Shown in pieces: positions 6,309 through 15,057 of a stretch of DNA of 19,735 bases (positions are counted from its first letter, which is position 1; every line of letters begins with the position of its first letter). Under the pieces are notes generated by a model. The model saw nothing but the letters and a program-made list of their open reading frames with translations. It searched no databases and was not told the origin of the DNA. The position numbers were made by a program, and so were the translations under genes. Source of the stretch: Isotricha intestinalis (taxonomy: Eukaryota > Ciliophora > Litostomatea > Vestibuliferida > Isotrichidae); assembly GCA_023807065.1 (NCBI GenBank), contig JAJJLU010000762.1, positions 1-19,735 on the forward strand, written 5' to 3'.

Positions 6309-9131
6309 ATGGAAAGAAAAAAAGAAACTTTATCTTTGAAAACAAATTTAAATGATAAACCTATAAATAAAAATTTAAGATTATTTTCAAGTAAAAACTT
6401 TTCTGAAATAATATCAATAACTCAACAAAATAAAAATAAACATAAAAATAAATTAAATATATCATTTATAGGATTAAAAAATTCTTTAAAAAATAATTCA
6501 AATATATCAAACGAGAATACTTTTTTACAATTTAATGGAAATAAAAATTTTCAAATAGAATATGACAATAATAATTTATTATCAAAATCAACAAATAATA
6601 TTCAAGAAAATAATTTTAAATTACTTTTAGAACAAAACTATTTAAATTATACTTTAAGTTTAAAAAAATTATATCCAATATTTAAATTTAATCATTATCC
6701 TAAATTAGAACATAAAGAAAAAAAAAATAGAAAAAATATAAAGAACTCAAATAAAAATTACAATCAAAGTAAATTATTAGATATTTTAGGTTTACAAGAA
6801 AATATAACAATTGAACCTGAAAAATTTATAATTAAAAGAAATTTTTTAGAAAGAACAAATTTAGATGAATTAATTATGATTAAAGATGATTTAGTTTTAA
6901 AAACTGGATTAATTGATAAAGAATTAAATAAAATTATTTCTTTAAATACTAATAAAATTTATATTTATATTGAGAATAATATTAGTATTGGACATAAAAT
7001 TGATTGTTATTTATTTTCTATGAAAGGAAAAAGAGAATGTAAATTTCATTTAAAAAAAAATTTTATTGAAAATTCTGCTAAATTATTTCTTATTGAAAAT
7101 AAAATTCAAAATTTAAAAAAAGTTAAAAATTATTTATTAGAAATTCAAAAAATTAAAAATGATTTTCATCAATTAAATTATATTATTGATAAAAGTGAAA
7201 GTGATAATAAAATAAAAGAAATTAGTGATTTAATTAATTTAATTAGAAATAAAATTAAAGGTTATAAAAGTCAAAATAATATTTTTAAAAATTTAAAAAT
7301 TTTTTTTGAAATGGAAAAAGAATTAAATAACTATGAAAATAAAACTGAAGAATATTTAATTATTGGATTGAAAAAATTATTGCAAAATTTATTTGAAATT
7401 TCTTTAGTTTTTGATAAAAAAATAGAAAAAGAAAATTTAAAAGAAAAAAATAATATTGAAATAAAAAAAACTAATTTTAATTTAACTAAAAATGTAGATA
7501 AAAAAGATAAAGATTTATTTATTGATTTAGATTTTGAATATGAAAATTTTGATTTTATGTTAATTTACAATAATATTGATTCAGATTCAAAAAATATAAA
7601 AATAAGAAATAATTTAATTTCAATAATGGAATTATTAAATATAATAATAAAAGATAATTTAGATATAAAATCAATAATAATAAAATTAAAAGAAACATTT
7701 AAAATAATATTAAAAAATTTATATAATAAAATACAAACATTAAATATAAATGAAATAATAAAATTTTACATAACATCAAATTCTTTTACAATAATATTAT
7801 CAAATTATTTTTACTTATTGTATATATTTCAAAATAATTTTGGTTTAGCTCCAAAAATATTTAAAGAATTAACAATATATATAAGAAATGAAATGGATAT
7901 AATATTAAAAAACCCTATATTAGAATATTTAAATCAATTTGTAAAAACAGGAGATTTAAAAATATTTCATGAAAAAAGTTCAATAATAGAAAGAAGATGT
8001 AATTCATATTTAACTTATACAAATTTAGATTGGTATGAATTTATAGGAAATTTATATCAAGAATTCTTTCAAAAATATTATGATAAACAAGTAGATAATT
8101 TAAAAGAAAAATTAAGAAAAGAAACTTGGGAACAATTAATTAATATTAAAAGTATTTTTCAAGATATTTTTGATTTAATTACAAATAGTGATACTGATAC
8201 AATTGAAGATGATGATGAAAAATATATTAATTATATTGATTTAGATATTGATAATATAAATAATGAAAAAAATGAAGATGAAAATTTAGAAAATAAAAAT
8301 AATGAATATATATTATTTAAAACTGAAGGTGAAGAATATAATTCAAAACATAAAATAATTAATTTTACACTTTATATAATTAAATTTATATATGAAAGTT
8401 TATTTATGTATTCTAATTTAGTAGATGAAAATTATCAAAATATTATTGTTGTTTGTACTTATAAAACAATAAATGAAATAATTTTAATGGAAAAAGATAT
8501 TATAATAAATTCTTTAGATGGAAAAATCAATGGAAGTAAATTAATCACTGAAAAAGAATCTTCTTTATTAAATTCTAATATTATAGTTACAAAAAGAGCT
8601 TTACAAACTTTTTTAATTAAATATCCTTATGAAGAAATAAAATTAACTTTTGAAGATATTGAAAAATCAACTCAATATTCAATAATAATGTTATTAAATG
8701 AATTAGTTTCTGAAATGTTAAATTTATTCAATGAATTAAATTTTGATAATTATCCTATTTTTCAAGGAAAAAATTATAATGAATATATTTTTAAATTTAC
8801 TAAAATGAAAAAAATTTATGATTGTATGAAATATTCTTTTTTAAAAAATGATATTATTAATATTTTCATTATGGAATTTAATAATATTATTGAAACAATG
8901 GAACAAATTGTTCAAGAAAAAAATAATATTGAAGATGATAATCAATTAAAACAATTTAGAAGAGAAATGGTTTATATGAAAAAAGTTTTAGAAATGTTTG
9001 ATTTAATTAATGTAAGTGAATATCAAGAAAGAATTGAAAATATTTCTAAATATGTTAATCCTAATAAAATTATGAGAAAAAAAAAAAAAGTTGAAAAAAA
9101 TGAAAGTGAAAATTATGTTGAAAGTAAATAA
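6309..9131 (+). CDS. Vps54/Vps50-like subunit of a GARP/EARP endosome-to-Golgi tethering complex
   Basis: The 940-residue, helix-rich protein has no signal peptide or membrane span. Residues 1-180 are low-complexity, Asn/Lys-rich. About 180-370 form a coiled-coil region resembling the N-terminal Vps54/Vps50 domain, with long amphipathic helices and the characteristic run of I/L/K heptads. Near 600-625 is E-T-W-E-Q followed by a FQDIFDLI stretch, comparable to the E-x-W-K-Q...FQ segment of Vps54. Near 744-770 is a segment like the 'KxITxKxLAL.SxC' block that Vps54 and Vps50 share. These proteins tether retrograde vesicles at the trans-Golgi network or recycling endosomes. I cannot decide between Vps54 and Vps50. 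The stop is TAA. The family call rests on pattern recognition without alignment scores; another CATCHR-type tether is the main alternative. Confidence 0.6.
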   Translation: MERKKETLSLKTNLNDKPINKNLRLFSSKNFSEIISITQQNKNKHKNKLNISFIGLKNSLKNNSNISNENTFLQFNGNKNFQIEYDNNNLLSKSTNNIQENNFKLLLEQNYLNYTLSLKKLYPIFKFNHYPKLEHKEKKNRKNIKNSNKNYNQSKLLDILGLQENITIEPEKFIIKRNFLERTNLDELIMIKDDLVLKTGLIDKELNKIISLNTNKIYIYIENNISIGHKIDCYLFSMKGKRECKFHLKKNFIENSAKLFLIENKIQNLKKVKNYLLEIQKIKNDFHQLNYIIDKSESDNKIKEISDLINLIRNKIKGYKSQNNIFKNLKIFFEMEKELNNYENKTEEYLIIGLKKLLQNLFEISLVFDKKIEKENLKEKNNIEIKKTNFNLTKNVDKKDKDLFIDLDFEYENFDFMLIYNNIDSDSKNIKIRNNLISIMELLNIIIKDNLDIKSIIIKLKETFKIILKNLYNKIQTLNINEIIKFYITSNSFTIILSNYFYLLYIFQNNFGLAPKIFKELTIYIRNEMDIILKNPILEYLNQFVKTGDLKIFHEKSSIIERRCNSYLTYTNLDWYEFIGNLYQEFFQKYYDKQVDNLKEKLRKETWEQLINIKSIFQDIFDLITNSDTDTIEDDDEKYINYIDLDIDNINNEKNEDENLENKNNEYILFKTEGEEYNSKHKIINFTLYIIKFIYESLFMYSNLVDENYQNIIVVCTYKTINEIILMEKDIIINSLDGKINGSKLITEKESSLLNSNIIVTKRALQTFLIKYPYEEIKLTFEDIEKSTQYSIIMLLNELVSEMLNLFNELNFDNYPIFQGKNYNEYIFKFTKMKKIYDCMKYSFLKNDIINIFIMEFNNIIETMEQIVQEKNNIEDDNQLKQFRREMVYMKKVLEMFDLINVSEYQERIENISKYVNPNKIMRKKKKVEKNESENYVESK

Positions 9132-9427
9132 ATTTAAATTTATTTTTTTTTCAATTTTTTTTTTTTGTATAATTTTATATCATTTAATTAATAAAATTAT
9201 AATTAAAAAAGTTAAAAAAATATTTTTTTATATTTTTATATTTCTGTTTTTTTATCAAGTTTCATTTAAATAATACTAATAAAAATTTCTTTTTAAATAA
9301 AATAATATTTCAAATCTAAAAATAATGGAAATTTAAATTTTCCTTATTAAAAATATAAAAATATTTTTCACTAATATTTCCAAAAAAATAAAAAAAACTT
9401 AATATTTCCATTATATAAAAATAAAAC
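9132..9427. other. Intergenic region between convergent 3' ends
   Basis: This region lies between the tethering-subunit gene (+) and the zinc-finger gene (-) and holds both 3' ends. The first half is T-rich and includes an open but compositionally random hydrophobic frame. The second half carries an 11-base inverted repeat, ATAATGGAAAT at 9322-9332 and ATTTCCATTAT at 9404-9414, with a 71-base spacer. No gene is supported. Confidence 0.5.
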
Positions 9428-10168
9428 TTATATATGTAAATAATCAGTATTATAATTATTAAAAAAGTTTTTATCTAAATTCTTATTGTTCCTAATAAAT
9501 TTCTCAAAAAGAATATTAAATTTATTTTTTTTTAAATCTTTAATATGTTCTTCAAAATGAGCTTTTAACCAACCTGAAGAAGAAAAAGTTCTTCCACAAT
9601 TCGGAAAACAACATTTATGAAATAATTTATATTTTACTTTTTCTAAATAATCTTTTGAATTAAATTCATATATTTTATAAAATTTACTTTTCAATTTACT
9701 TTTATAAGCTTTTATGACTTTTCTATTTTCATAACTTTTATTCATTTCTTCAATAATTTTATTTAAATTCATAATTTGATTTTGAGAAAAATTTGAAAAA
9801 ATATTATTTTCATTATTAAAAGGAAAAAAAATAGAATTTGAATAATATTGATTATTATTATCATTTAATATAATTTTTTCTCCAAAATTTAATAATAAAT
9901 TATCATTTTTATTTAAATCAAAACAATAATCTTCTTCTTGTTGATTGTATAATTCTTTATCTTCAGCATCATATATTTTTTTTTTTTCTATTTGTTCTTC
10001 TATTGGAATATTTAAAACTGCATTTGCAGAAAATATTTTTCTCATTGGATTCTTTTCTATTATATATATTTCTTCTTTTATTTCTGAAAAAAAATTTGGA
10101 GAAAATCCAAAATTTAAATATAAGTCATTTGATTCTTCTGATTTTTCAGTTTTTGATGATGGAAACAT
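9428..10168 (-). CDS. Single C2H2 zinc-finger protein
   Basis: This 246-residue protein has one classical zinc finger near the C-terminus, C186-x4-C191-x12-H204-x3-H208, within the segment CGRTFSSSGWLKAHFEEH. The finger keeps the usual Phe (195) and Leu (201) core positions. The rest is acidic, Asn-rich and apparently disordered (about 1-150), followed by a basic stretch (150-182: AYKSKLKSKFYK) that could aid nucleic-acid binding or nuclear import. One finger alone rarely gives specific DNA binding, so it may instead be a protein or RNA contact. Function is unknown; a regulatory role in the nucleus is only inferred. The ATG at 10168 gives a clean start and the stop is TAA. It is divergent from the RING1-IBR gene, with 192 bases between the starts. 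Confidence 0.8.
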   Translation of the reverse strand: MFPSSKTEKSEESNDLYLNFGFSPNFFSEIKEEIYIIEKNPMRKIFSANAVLNIPIEEQIEKKKIYDAEDKELYNQQEEDYCFDLNKNDNLLLNFGEKIILNDNNNQYYSNSIFFPFNNENNIFSNFSQNQIMNLNKIIEEMNKSYENRKVIKAYKSKLKSKFYKIYEFNSKDYLEKVKYKLFHKCCFPNCGRTFSSSGWLKAHFEEHIKDLKKNKFNILFEKFIRNNKNLDKNFFNNYNTDYLHI

Positions 10169-10360
10169 TAATATATTATTATTTAATTTATTTTTATTTA
10201 TAAGAAGCAGATTAAATTTTTTTTATTAATTATTTCCTGAAATTAATAAAATTAATTTTTTATTTTTTTTAGAGTTTCATTTTTTTTTATTCAAAATGGT
10301 AATTATTCATTTTAATGTATATTTATTTTTTTGAAATTAATTTTAATTTTGTAAAATATA
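10169..10360. promoter_or_regulatory. Shared divergent promoter region, zinc-finger and RING1-IBR genes
   Basis: The region is 192 bases between two start codons pointing away from each other, so it must contain both upstream regions. It is T/A-rich with one short GC-richer stretch near 10203-10211. I see no motif I could name. The compactness argues for very short promoters or co-regulation. Confidence 0.4.
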
Positions 10361-11755
10361 ATGAATAAAGTTTTATCAATTTATAAAAATGAAAAAAAAC
10401 AAATTAAAGAAGAAGTATTTACAAATAATTATGTGTCAGAATTAAGAATAAAAGATTTAAAAGTAGATGAAAATATAATAAAAAAAAATTTCACAAATTT
10501 AACTTTTATCCCTTTTAAACAAATAAGAGAATTAAACAAAGATAAAATTAACATTAAGAATTCATCAAATAATTTAATGGTAAGAAAAAGTTCTAAAAGT
10601 TTAATTAATACAATAACAGTACAAAAATTAGAAAAAATATATAATTTTAATTATTATGGTAATAAAGTAAATTTAAAAGAAATTGAAAAAGTAATAGAAA
10701 ATTTTATAATAGAACCAAAAACAAAAAAACCATTCATTCCAAAAAAAAAAGAAGAAATGAATATTTCAAATTTTAATAATAATAATAATTTAGATTCATC
10801 AAGTCTAACAAAAATATTTAGAACATATTCTCCAATATCTCCAATTAGATTTTTAGTAAAAAAGAATAATAATAATAATAAAAAGAATATTTTATCATTA
10901 TGTATCATTTGTAATAAATCTTTTAATGAAAAAAATAAAATAATTATTTTAAACCAATGTAATCATATATTATGTAAATCTTGTTTTAAAATTTATTTTG
11001 AAGCTCAAATTGAAAAAGGAGAAAATGATTTAAATTGTCCAATTTATAAATGTAATAAAGAAATAGATTTAGAATTAATAAAAAAAAACATATCTAAAAA
11101 ATATTATGATATATTTTTAGATAATATAGAAAAGAAAAAATTTATAAAACAAAATTCAAAAATAACAATAGATAATATTTTAGAAAAAAATGAAAAAATA
11201 TATGAAAAATTTACTAAAAAACATGTAGCAGAAATAACTAATGATCAAGAAATATATTTTTCTATAAATAAAGTAAAAAATCAATTTTGTCCTTATTGTG
11301 GAATAAATAAATTATTTACTATTCCTCAATGGAGTATCATTAAATGTTTAAATTGTTTAAAATTTTTTTGTAAATATTGTTTTAAAGAAGTTGATAATAA
11401 TCATTTTAATAAATTCAATGAAAATTATTGTAGAGTTTATTCTATGAAAAATAGAACTATTAAACCGAACAAAAAAAACAATTTTTTACAATCTAAAAAT
11501 ATTTATTATTTGTTTTTTAAAAATTTGGGTACTTTAATTATTGGTTTCTTTTTATTATTTATTGGATTTATTCTTTATTTTTGGAGTTTTTTTAAAAAAA
11601 AAAAATTTCAATTTATAGGAAATTTGATCTATTGTTTTTTCCTAGGAATTCTTTTCTTTTTCTTTTTTAATATAATAATAATTATTTTTATTTTGTTTAT
11701 TCCTTATTTTCCTCTTTTTACTTTTTTCATGGATTTTTTACTTGATGATATATAA
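10361..11755 (+). CDS. RING1-IBR (RBR-like) membrane protein, probable ubiquitin ligase relative
   Basis: The 464-residue protein has a disordered, basic N-terminus (1-175). A RING finger of RBR type follows, with C181, C184, C200, H202, C205, C208, C226 and C231. A second zinc module has C310, C313, C329, C332, C337, C340, H348 and C357, which resembles an IBR (BRcat). About 387-410 and 420-457 are strongly hydrophobic, giving two or three membrane spans at the C-terminus. Genuine RBR E3 ligases have a third module (RING2/Rcat) that carries the catalytic Cys. None is visible between 357 and the membrane segment, so it either acts like a plain RING E3 or the second module is a diverged Rcat. 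Membrane-anchored RBR proteins are known, which makes an ER or endomembrane location plausible. The stop is TAA. It is convergent with the cyclin gene. Confidence 0.8.
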   Translation: MNKVLSIYKNEKKQIKEEVFTNNYVSELRIKDLKVDENIIKKNFTNLTFIPFKQIRELNKDKINIKNSSNNLMVRKSSKSLINTITVQKLEKIYNFNYYGNKVNLKEIEKVIENFIIEPKTKKPFIPKKKEEMNISNFNNNNNLDSSSLTKIFRTYSPISPIRFLVKKNNNNNKKNILSLCIICNKSFNEKNKIIILNQCNHILCKSCFKIYFEAQIEKGENDLNCPIYKCNKEIDLELIKKNISKKYYDIFLDNIEKKKFIKQNSKITIDNILEKNEKIYEKFTKKHVAEITNDQEIYFSINKVKNQFCPYCGINKLFTIPQWSIIKCLNCLKFFCKYCFKEVDNNHFNKFNENYCRVYSMKNRTIKPNKKNNFLQSKNIYYLFFKNLGTLIIGFFLLFIGFILYFWSFFKKKKFQFIGNLIYCFFLGILFFFFFNIIIIIFILFIPYFPLFTFFMDFLLDDI

Positions 11756-11986
11756 CAAATATCAAAATTTTTGGTATATTTATTAATTATATTTATATGT
11801 AATATTGTAAAAATTATAATTTAATTTGAACAAAAAAAATAAAAATTTTATTTTTAATAAATTAAAAGAAAAAAAACTAATTTTATTGAAAAAATACTAA
11901 ATTAAAAATATATAAAAACTATTTTTATTTCAGAAAAATCATTAATAAAAAATACTTCAAAAAAATTTAAAAACAAAAAAAATAAT

Positions 11987-13537
11987 TTATCTTTTGGTAA
12001 TAGAAGAATTTTTATTTTTTTTAGCTGAAGAATTATAATTCCTCATATAATAATTATAATTATTCATAATGAATCTTTCAGTTTTTTCTTCAGCATAAGA
12101 GCCATTAAAATTTTTAGTACTTAAACTATTATTTTTCCTAATTTTTCTATAAGAATTATTTTTAACTTCATATAATTTATTTAATTTATTTCTTGAAGAA
12201 ACTTTTTGAATTGAATCTATAATTAAACTTGAATTTTGTTCTTTAAATTTCTTAATTTTAAATCCTTTAATTTTAGGAATACTTTTTTTAGAAATTGTTT
12301 CTGGAGTACAAGTTGAACTTATATTAGTATCTCCTTTATTATTTGATTCATTACTATTACTTTTATTTATATGATTTATTCTTTTATTATTTTTAAATTC
12401 ATTTATATTACTTTTAATATATGTATTTAATGTTGATGTTGAATTTTTATTTAATTCTAATGAAAAATTCCTTTTTATTTTCTTCATTGAATTTGAAGAA
12501 ATAAATTTACCTGAAATAAACTTTTTTAAATTTGAATTATCTCTAAAACTACCTTTTTTAATTATATTATTATTAATATTACTATGAATATAATTATGAA
12601 TATTATTATTAACATTATTAATATTAGTATTATGAATATTATTATTATTAATTTTATTAATATTAATATGATAATTATTATTGTTTAAAATTTTTAATTC
12701 AACTTTCTTATAATTATCAGAAATAATATCTTTTATTTTTTCATAAGTACTTTCAAAATCATAAAAATTAATATTATAATAATCATTCATAAATTTATGC
12801 CATTTATTTTTAATACCTAAATGTTCTCTTGTTAAACAAATACAAACACAAGCAATTTCCAAAGGATCAACATTTAAATATGATATTTTACTCATAATTT
12901 TAGCTAAAAATTCATTTAATTTAGAATGAATAATTCTCTTATTAATATAATTTATATTTTTATCATTTATATCATCATAAAATATTATTCCTTTACATTC
13001 AAAATATTGTAAAAAATCAACTGGTGTTATTATATTCAAATCATAATTTACTTTTTCTAAACAAAATATTTCTAAATTATTTATATTATCAAAAGATAAA
13101 TATGTACTTTTCCATAAAATTTGTATTTCTTGAAAATAAGGTAATTCTGTTTGATTGTGTAAAAATTTTATTGATAAAATTAAACAAATTAAAAGAATTT
13201 GTTCTGTTTTAGATATTAATTTTGTTTTTTCTAATATTATATCCATTAAAAAAATTGAAAGATGAATTATTTTATTTGATATATTAAAATTCTTTTTTAT
13301 TTTTATTAATTTTTCTATTGATATTTGTCTCTTTGGATTTAAACTTTTTGTTATATTTGTTTTTGTCTTTTTCATTGTTTTATTGAGTAAATTTATAAAT
13401 AGTTCTAAAGGATATGTTTCAATTTCTTTTATTATATTATAATTTTGATTTTTTGGGTTTTTTATTGTGTTAAAATCATACTTATTTTTTAATTGAGAAT
13501 TATTATTCTTTTGATAATTATAATTTAATCCTTTCAT
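11987..13537 (-). CDS. Cyclin-fold protein, probable CDK partner
   Basis: The 516-residue protein has an N-terminal cyclin box at about 75-178. It has the helix pattern of the family, a central CLILSIKF with the conserved Lys124, and LEIFCLEKVNYDL with the Glu156 that pairs with it; these contact the kinase in known cyclins. A weaker second box may follow at 200-272. The tail (about 280-516) is Asn-, Ser- and Lys-rich, with Asn-Ile-Asn repeats coded by AAT/ATT microsatellite-like DNA, and is probably disordered. The cyclin class cannot be fixed by eye; no nuclear localisation or destruction box stands out. A role in CDK activation is inferred from the box. The ATG at 13537 is supported by absence of an alternative upstream. 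It shares a 182-base upstream region with the GDT1-like gene. Confidence 0.82.
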   Translation of the reverse strand: MKGLNYNYQKNNNSQLKNKYDFNTIKNPKNQNYNIIKEIETYPLELFINLLNKTMKKTKTNITKSLNPKRQISIEKLIKIKKNFNISNKIIHLSIFLMDIILEKTKLISKTEQILLICLILSIKFLHNQTELPYFQEIQILWKSTYLSFDNINNLEIFCLEKVNYDLNIITPVDFLQYFECKGIIFYDDINDKNINYINKRIIHSKLNEFLAKIMSKISYLNVDPLEIACVCICLTREHLGIKNKWHKFMNDYYNINFYDFESTYEKIKDIISDNYKKVELKILNNNNYHININKINNNNIHNTNINNVNNNIHNYIHSNINNNIIKKGSFRDNSNLKKFISGKFISSNSMKKIKRNFSLELNKNSTSTLNTYIKSNINEFKNNKRINHINKSNSNESNNKGDTNISSTCTPETISKKSIPKIKGFKIKKFKEQNSSLIIDSIQKVSSRNKLNKLYEVKNNSYRKIRKNNSLSTKNFNGSYAEEKTERFIMNNYNYYMRNYNSSAKKNKNSSITKR

Positions 13538-13719
13538 TTATATTGGTTTTATTTTTTTAAAAACAATGTAAAAATATATGAAAATCAAATTAATCAAAAT
13601 TAATATATATTAAATATATATTTTAATAAAAATAATATTTTCAAAAAATCTTTTATAAATAAAAAATGAATAAATAAAAAAGAATTAATAAAAAAACAAA
13701 AATAAAAAATAATTAAAAA
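13538..13719. promoter_or_regulatory. Shared divergent promoter region, cyclin and GDT1-like genes
   Basis: The region is 182 bases between the start codons of two divergent genes. It is almost pure A/T on both sides, and A-rich before the plus-strand start. No discrete motif was recognised. It is the only upstream space either gene has, so both promoters lie here. Confidence 0.4.
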
Positions 13720-14643
13720 ATGAATATTCAAAAAATAAGCAAAACTCAAATAAAAGAATTTAATATATCTTATACATATTCATTTATTGAAACATTTTTT
13801 TTAACATTTATATCAGAATTAGGAAGTAACACTTTTGTCTTATTACTTTTTTTCAGAGAAAAAACAAATAAATATATGATATTATTAACTTCTTTATTAG
13901 GAACAATACTAATGAATTTATTAAGCATAATTTTAGGTTATTCATTCGATTTATTTATAAATAAAAATTTAATAGATTATTTATCAATTATTCTTTTGAT
14001 TTCTTATTCTTTAATTTCATTATATAAAGATTTAAAAGATAAAAATTTTTCAGAAGTTACAACAATAGAAAATCAGAAAAAAGTTTTATTACCTCCTTTA
14101 AAAATATCAAATATACAAAATAAAGATTATTCAACTTCTTATAAAAGAAATAATAAATCTTTATCAATTATTCCTGAATTAAATGAAGATAGTCTTTTCG
14201 AAGAAAATAATAATTTAAATACTCCTTTATTAGAAAATTTTAATAATAATCTTTTTTCTCCTTCTGAAAATAATAATTATAATAATAATAATAATGATAA
14301 TATTTCTTATGTTGAAACTCAAATAACAACTGATGAACAAAATGATAATTTAAATGAAAATTCTATTTTTAATATTTTTTATATTATTTTAACTCAAATT
14401 TTTATTTCTGAATTTGGAGAAAAAGTTCAAATTACTAATATAATATTAAGTTCTACTTTTAATATTCCAGGAGTTTTTTTTGGAAGTTGTTTTAGTTTAA
14501 TTTTCATTTGTTTTATTTCTGTTTTTGTTAATTATGATTTTATTTTAGAATCTTTAAATCAAAAAATGTTTAATTTAATGTCTTCTTCCTTTATTTTTCT
14601 CATTGGAGTTCAAATTTATTTATTTAAATATAATTTTGTTTAA
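13720..14643 (+). CDS. UPF0016/GDT1 (TMEM165-like) cation transporter homologue with altered signature motifs
   Basis: The 307-residue membrane protein has two homologous hydrophobic halves (about 18-103 and 215-303) separated by a polar, Asn-rich linker. This is the UPF0016/GDT1 layout. In that family each half carries E-x-G-D-[KR], which forms the Mn2+/Ca2+ path of Golgi or vacuolar exchangers. Here the first half reads ELGSN (33-37) and the second EFGEK (231-235): the first motif has lost both Asp and Lys, and the second has Glu for Asp. The surrounding ETFFLTFISELG and QIFISEFGEK contexts make the family call firm. It probably sits in the Golgi or a related membrane. Activity may be changed or lost, but the frame is intact and the linker is longer than in compact family members. 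The ATG is the first in frame and the stop is TAA. Confidence 0.82.
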   Translation: MNIQKISKTQIKEFNISYTYSFIETFFLTFISELGSNTFVLLLFFREKTNKYMILLTSLLGTILMNLLSIILGYSFDLFINKNLIDYLSIILLISYSLISLYKDLKDKNFSEVTTIENQKKVLLPPLKISNIQNKDYSTSYKRNNKSLSIIPELNEDSLFEENNNLNTPLLENFNNNLFSPSENNNYNNNNNDNISYVETQITTDEQNDNLNENSIFNIFYIILTQIFISEFGEKVQITNIILSSTFNIPGVFFGSCFSLIFICFISVFVNYDFILESLNQKMFNLMSSSFIFLIGVQIYLFKYNFV

Positions 14644-15057
14644 CTTATAAATAAAAAGAAATCAGTTTTATTAATAAAGGATAAGTTGAAATTTATTTTT
14701 AGTTATTTTAATTGTTAATTCTTTATTTATTTATTATTTTATTTATTACTTAATTTTTTTTTTGTATTTAACAATATTAAAAAGTAATATTATTATAATT
14801 TATATAAATTTATAATTAACTTAAAAAAAAAATCAAAAACAATTTAAATTTATATCCAATTATAAAAAATCAAAAACAAGTTAAATTCACACCCTATTAT
14901 AATAATCATTATTATTGAATTTACATTTATTAAAAATTATATTTACTATTTTTTGTTTATGAATTAAAATACAAAAAAGATTTTTAATCAAATTTTATTT
15001 AATTGAAATAATATTTCAAATAAATAAAAAAGAAATATTTATTTCTACATTATTAAT
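14644..15057. other. Intergenic region between convergent 3' ends with a 37-base tandem repeat
   Basis: This region holds the 3' ends of the GDT1-like (+) and RING-H2 (-) genes. An imperfect two-copy direct repeat with period 37 runs from about 14828 to 14901: AATCAAAAACAA at 14831 and AATCAAAAACAA at 14868, each followed by related sequence ending in ATTAT or CTATTAT. Otherwise it is AT-rich, and I see no gene or RNA. Confidence 0.5.

Noticed and set aside
4017..9131. Use of TAA/TAG as Gln codons, as in Tetrahymena
   Set aside because: Frames of 704 to 940 codons contain only CAA/CAG for Gln and end at TAA or TAG followed by non-coding sequence; readthrough of the kinase TAG soon meets further stops without recognisable domain sequence.
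9091..9273. Short hydrophobic plus-strand frame at the end of the tethering-subunit gene
   Set aside because: It overlaps the real gene's end in another frame and then runs through T-rich 3' spacer; Phe/Ile/Lys-only composition has no protein-like features.
14644..15057. tRNA or other structured RNA in intergenic gaps
   Set aside because: I looked for tRNA-like arms and conserved boxes in the larger gaps and saw none; the stretches are too AT-rich to form a convincing cloverleaf.
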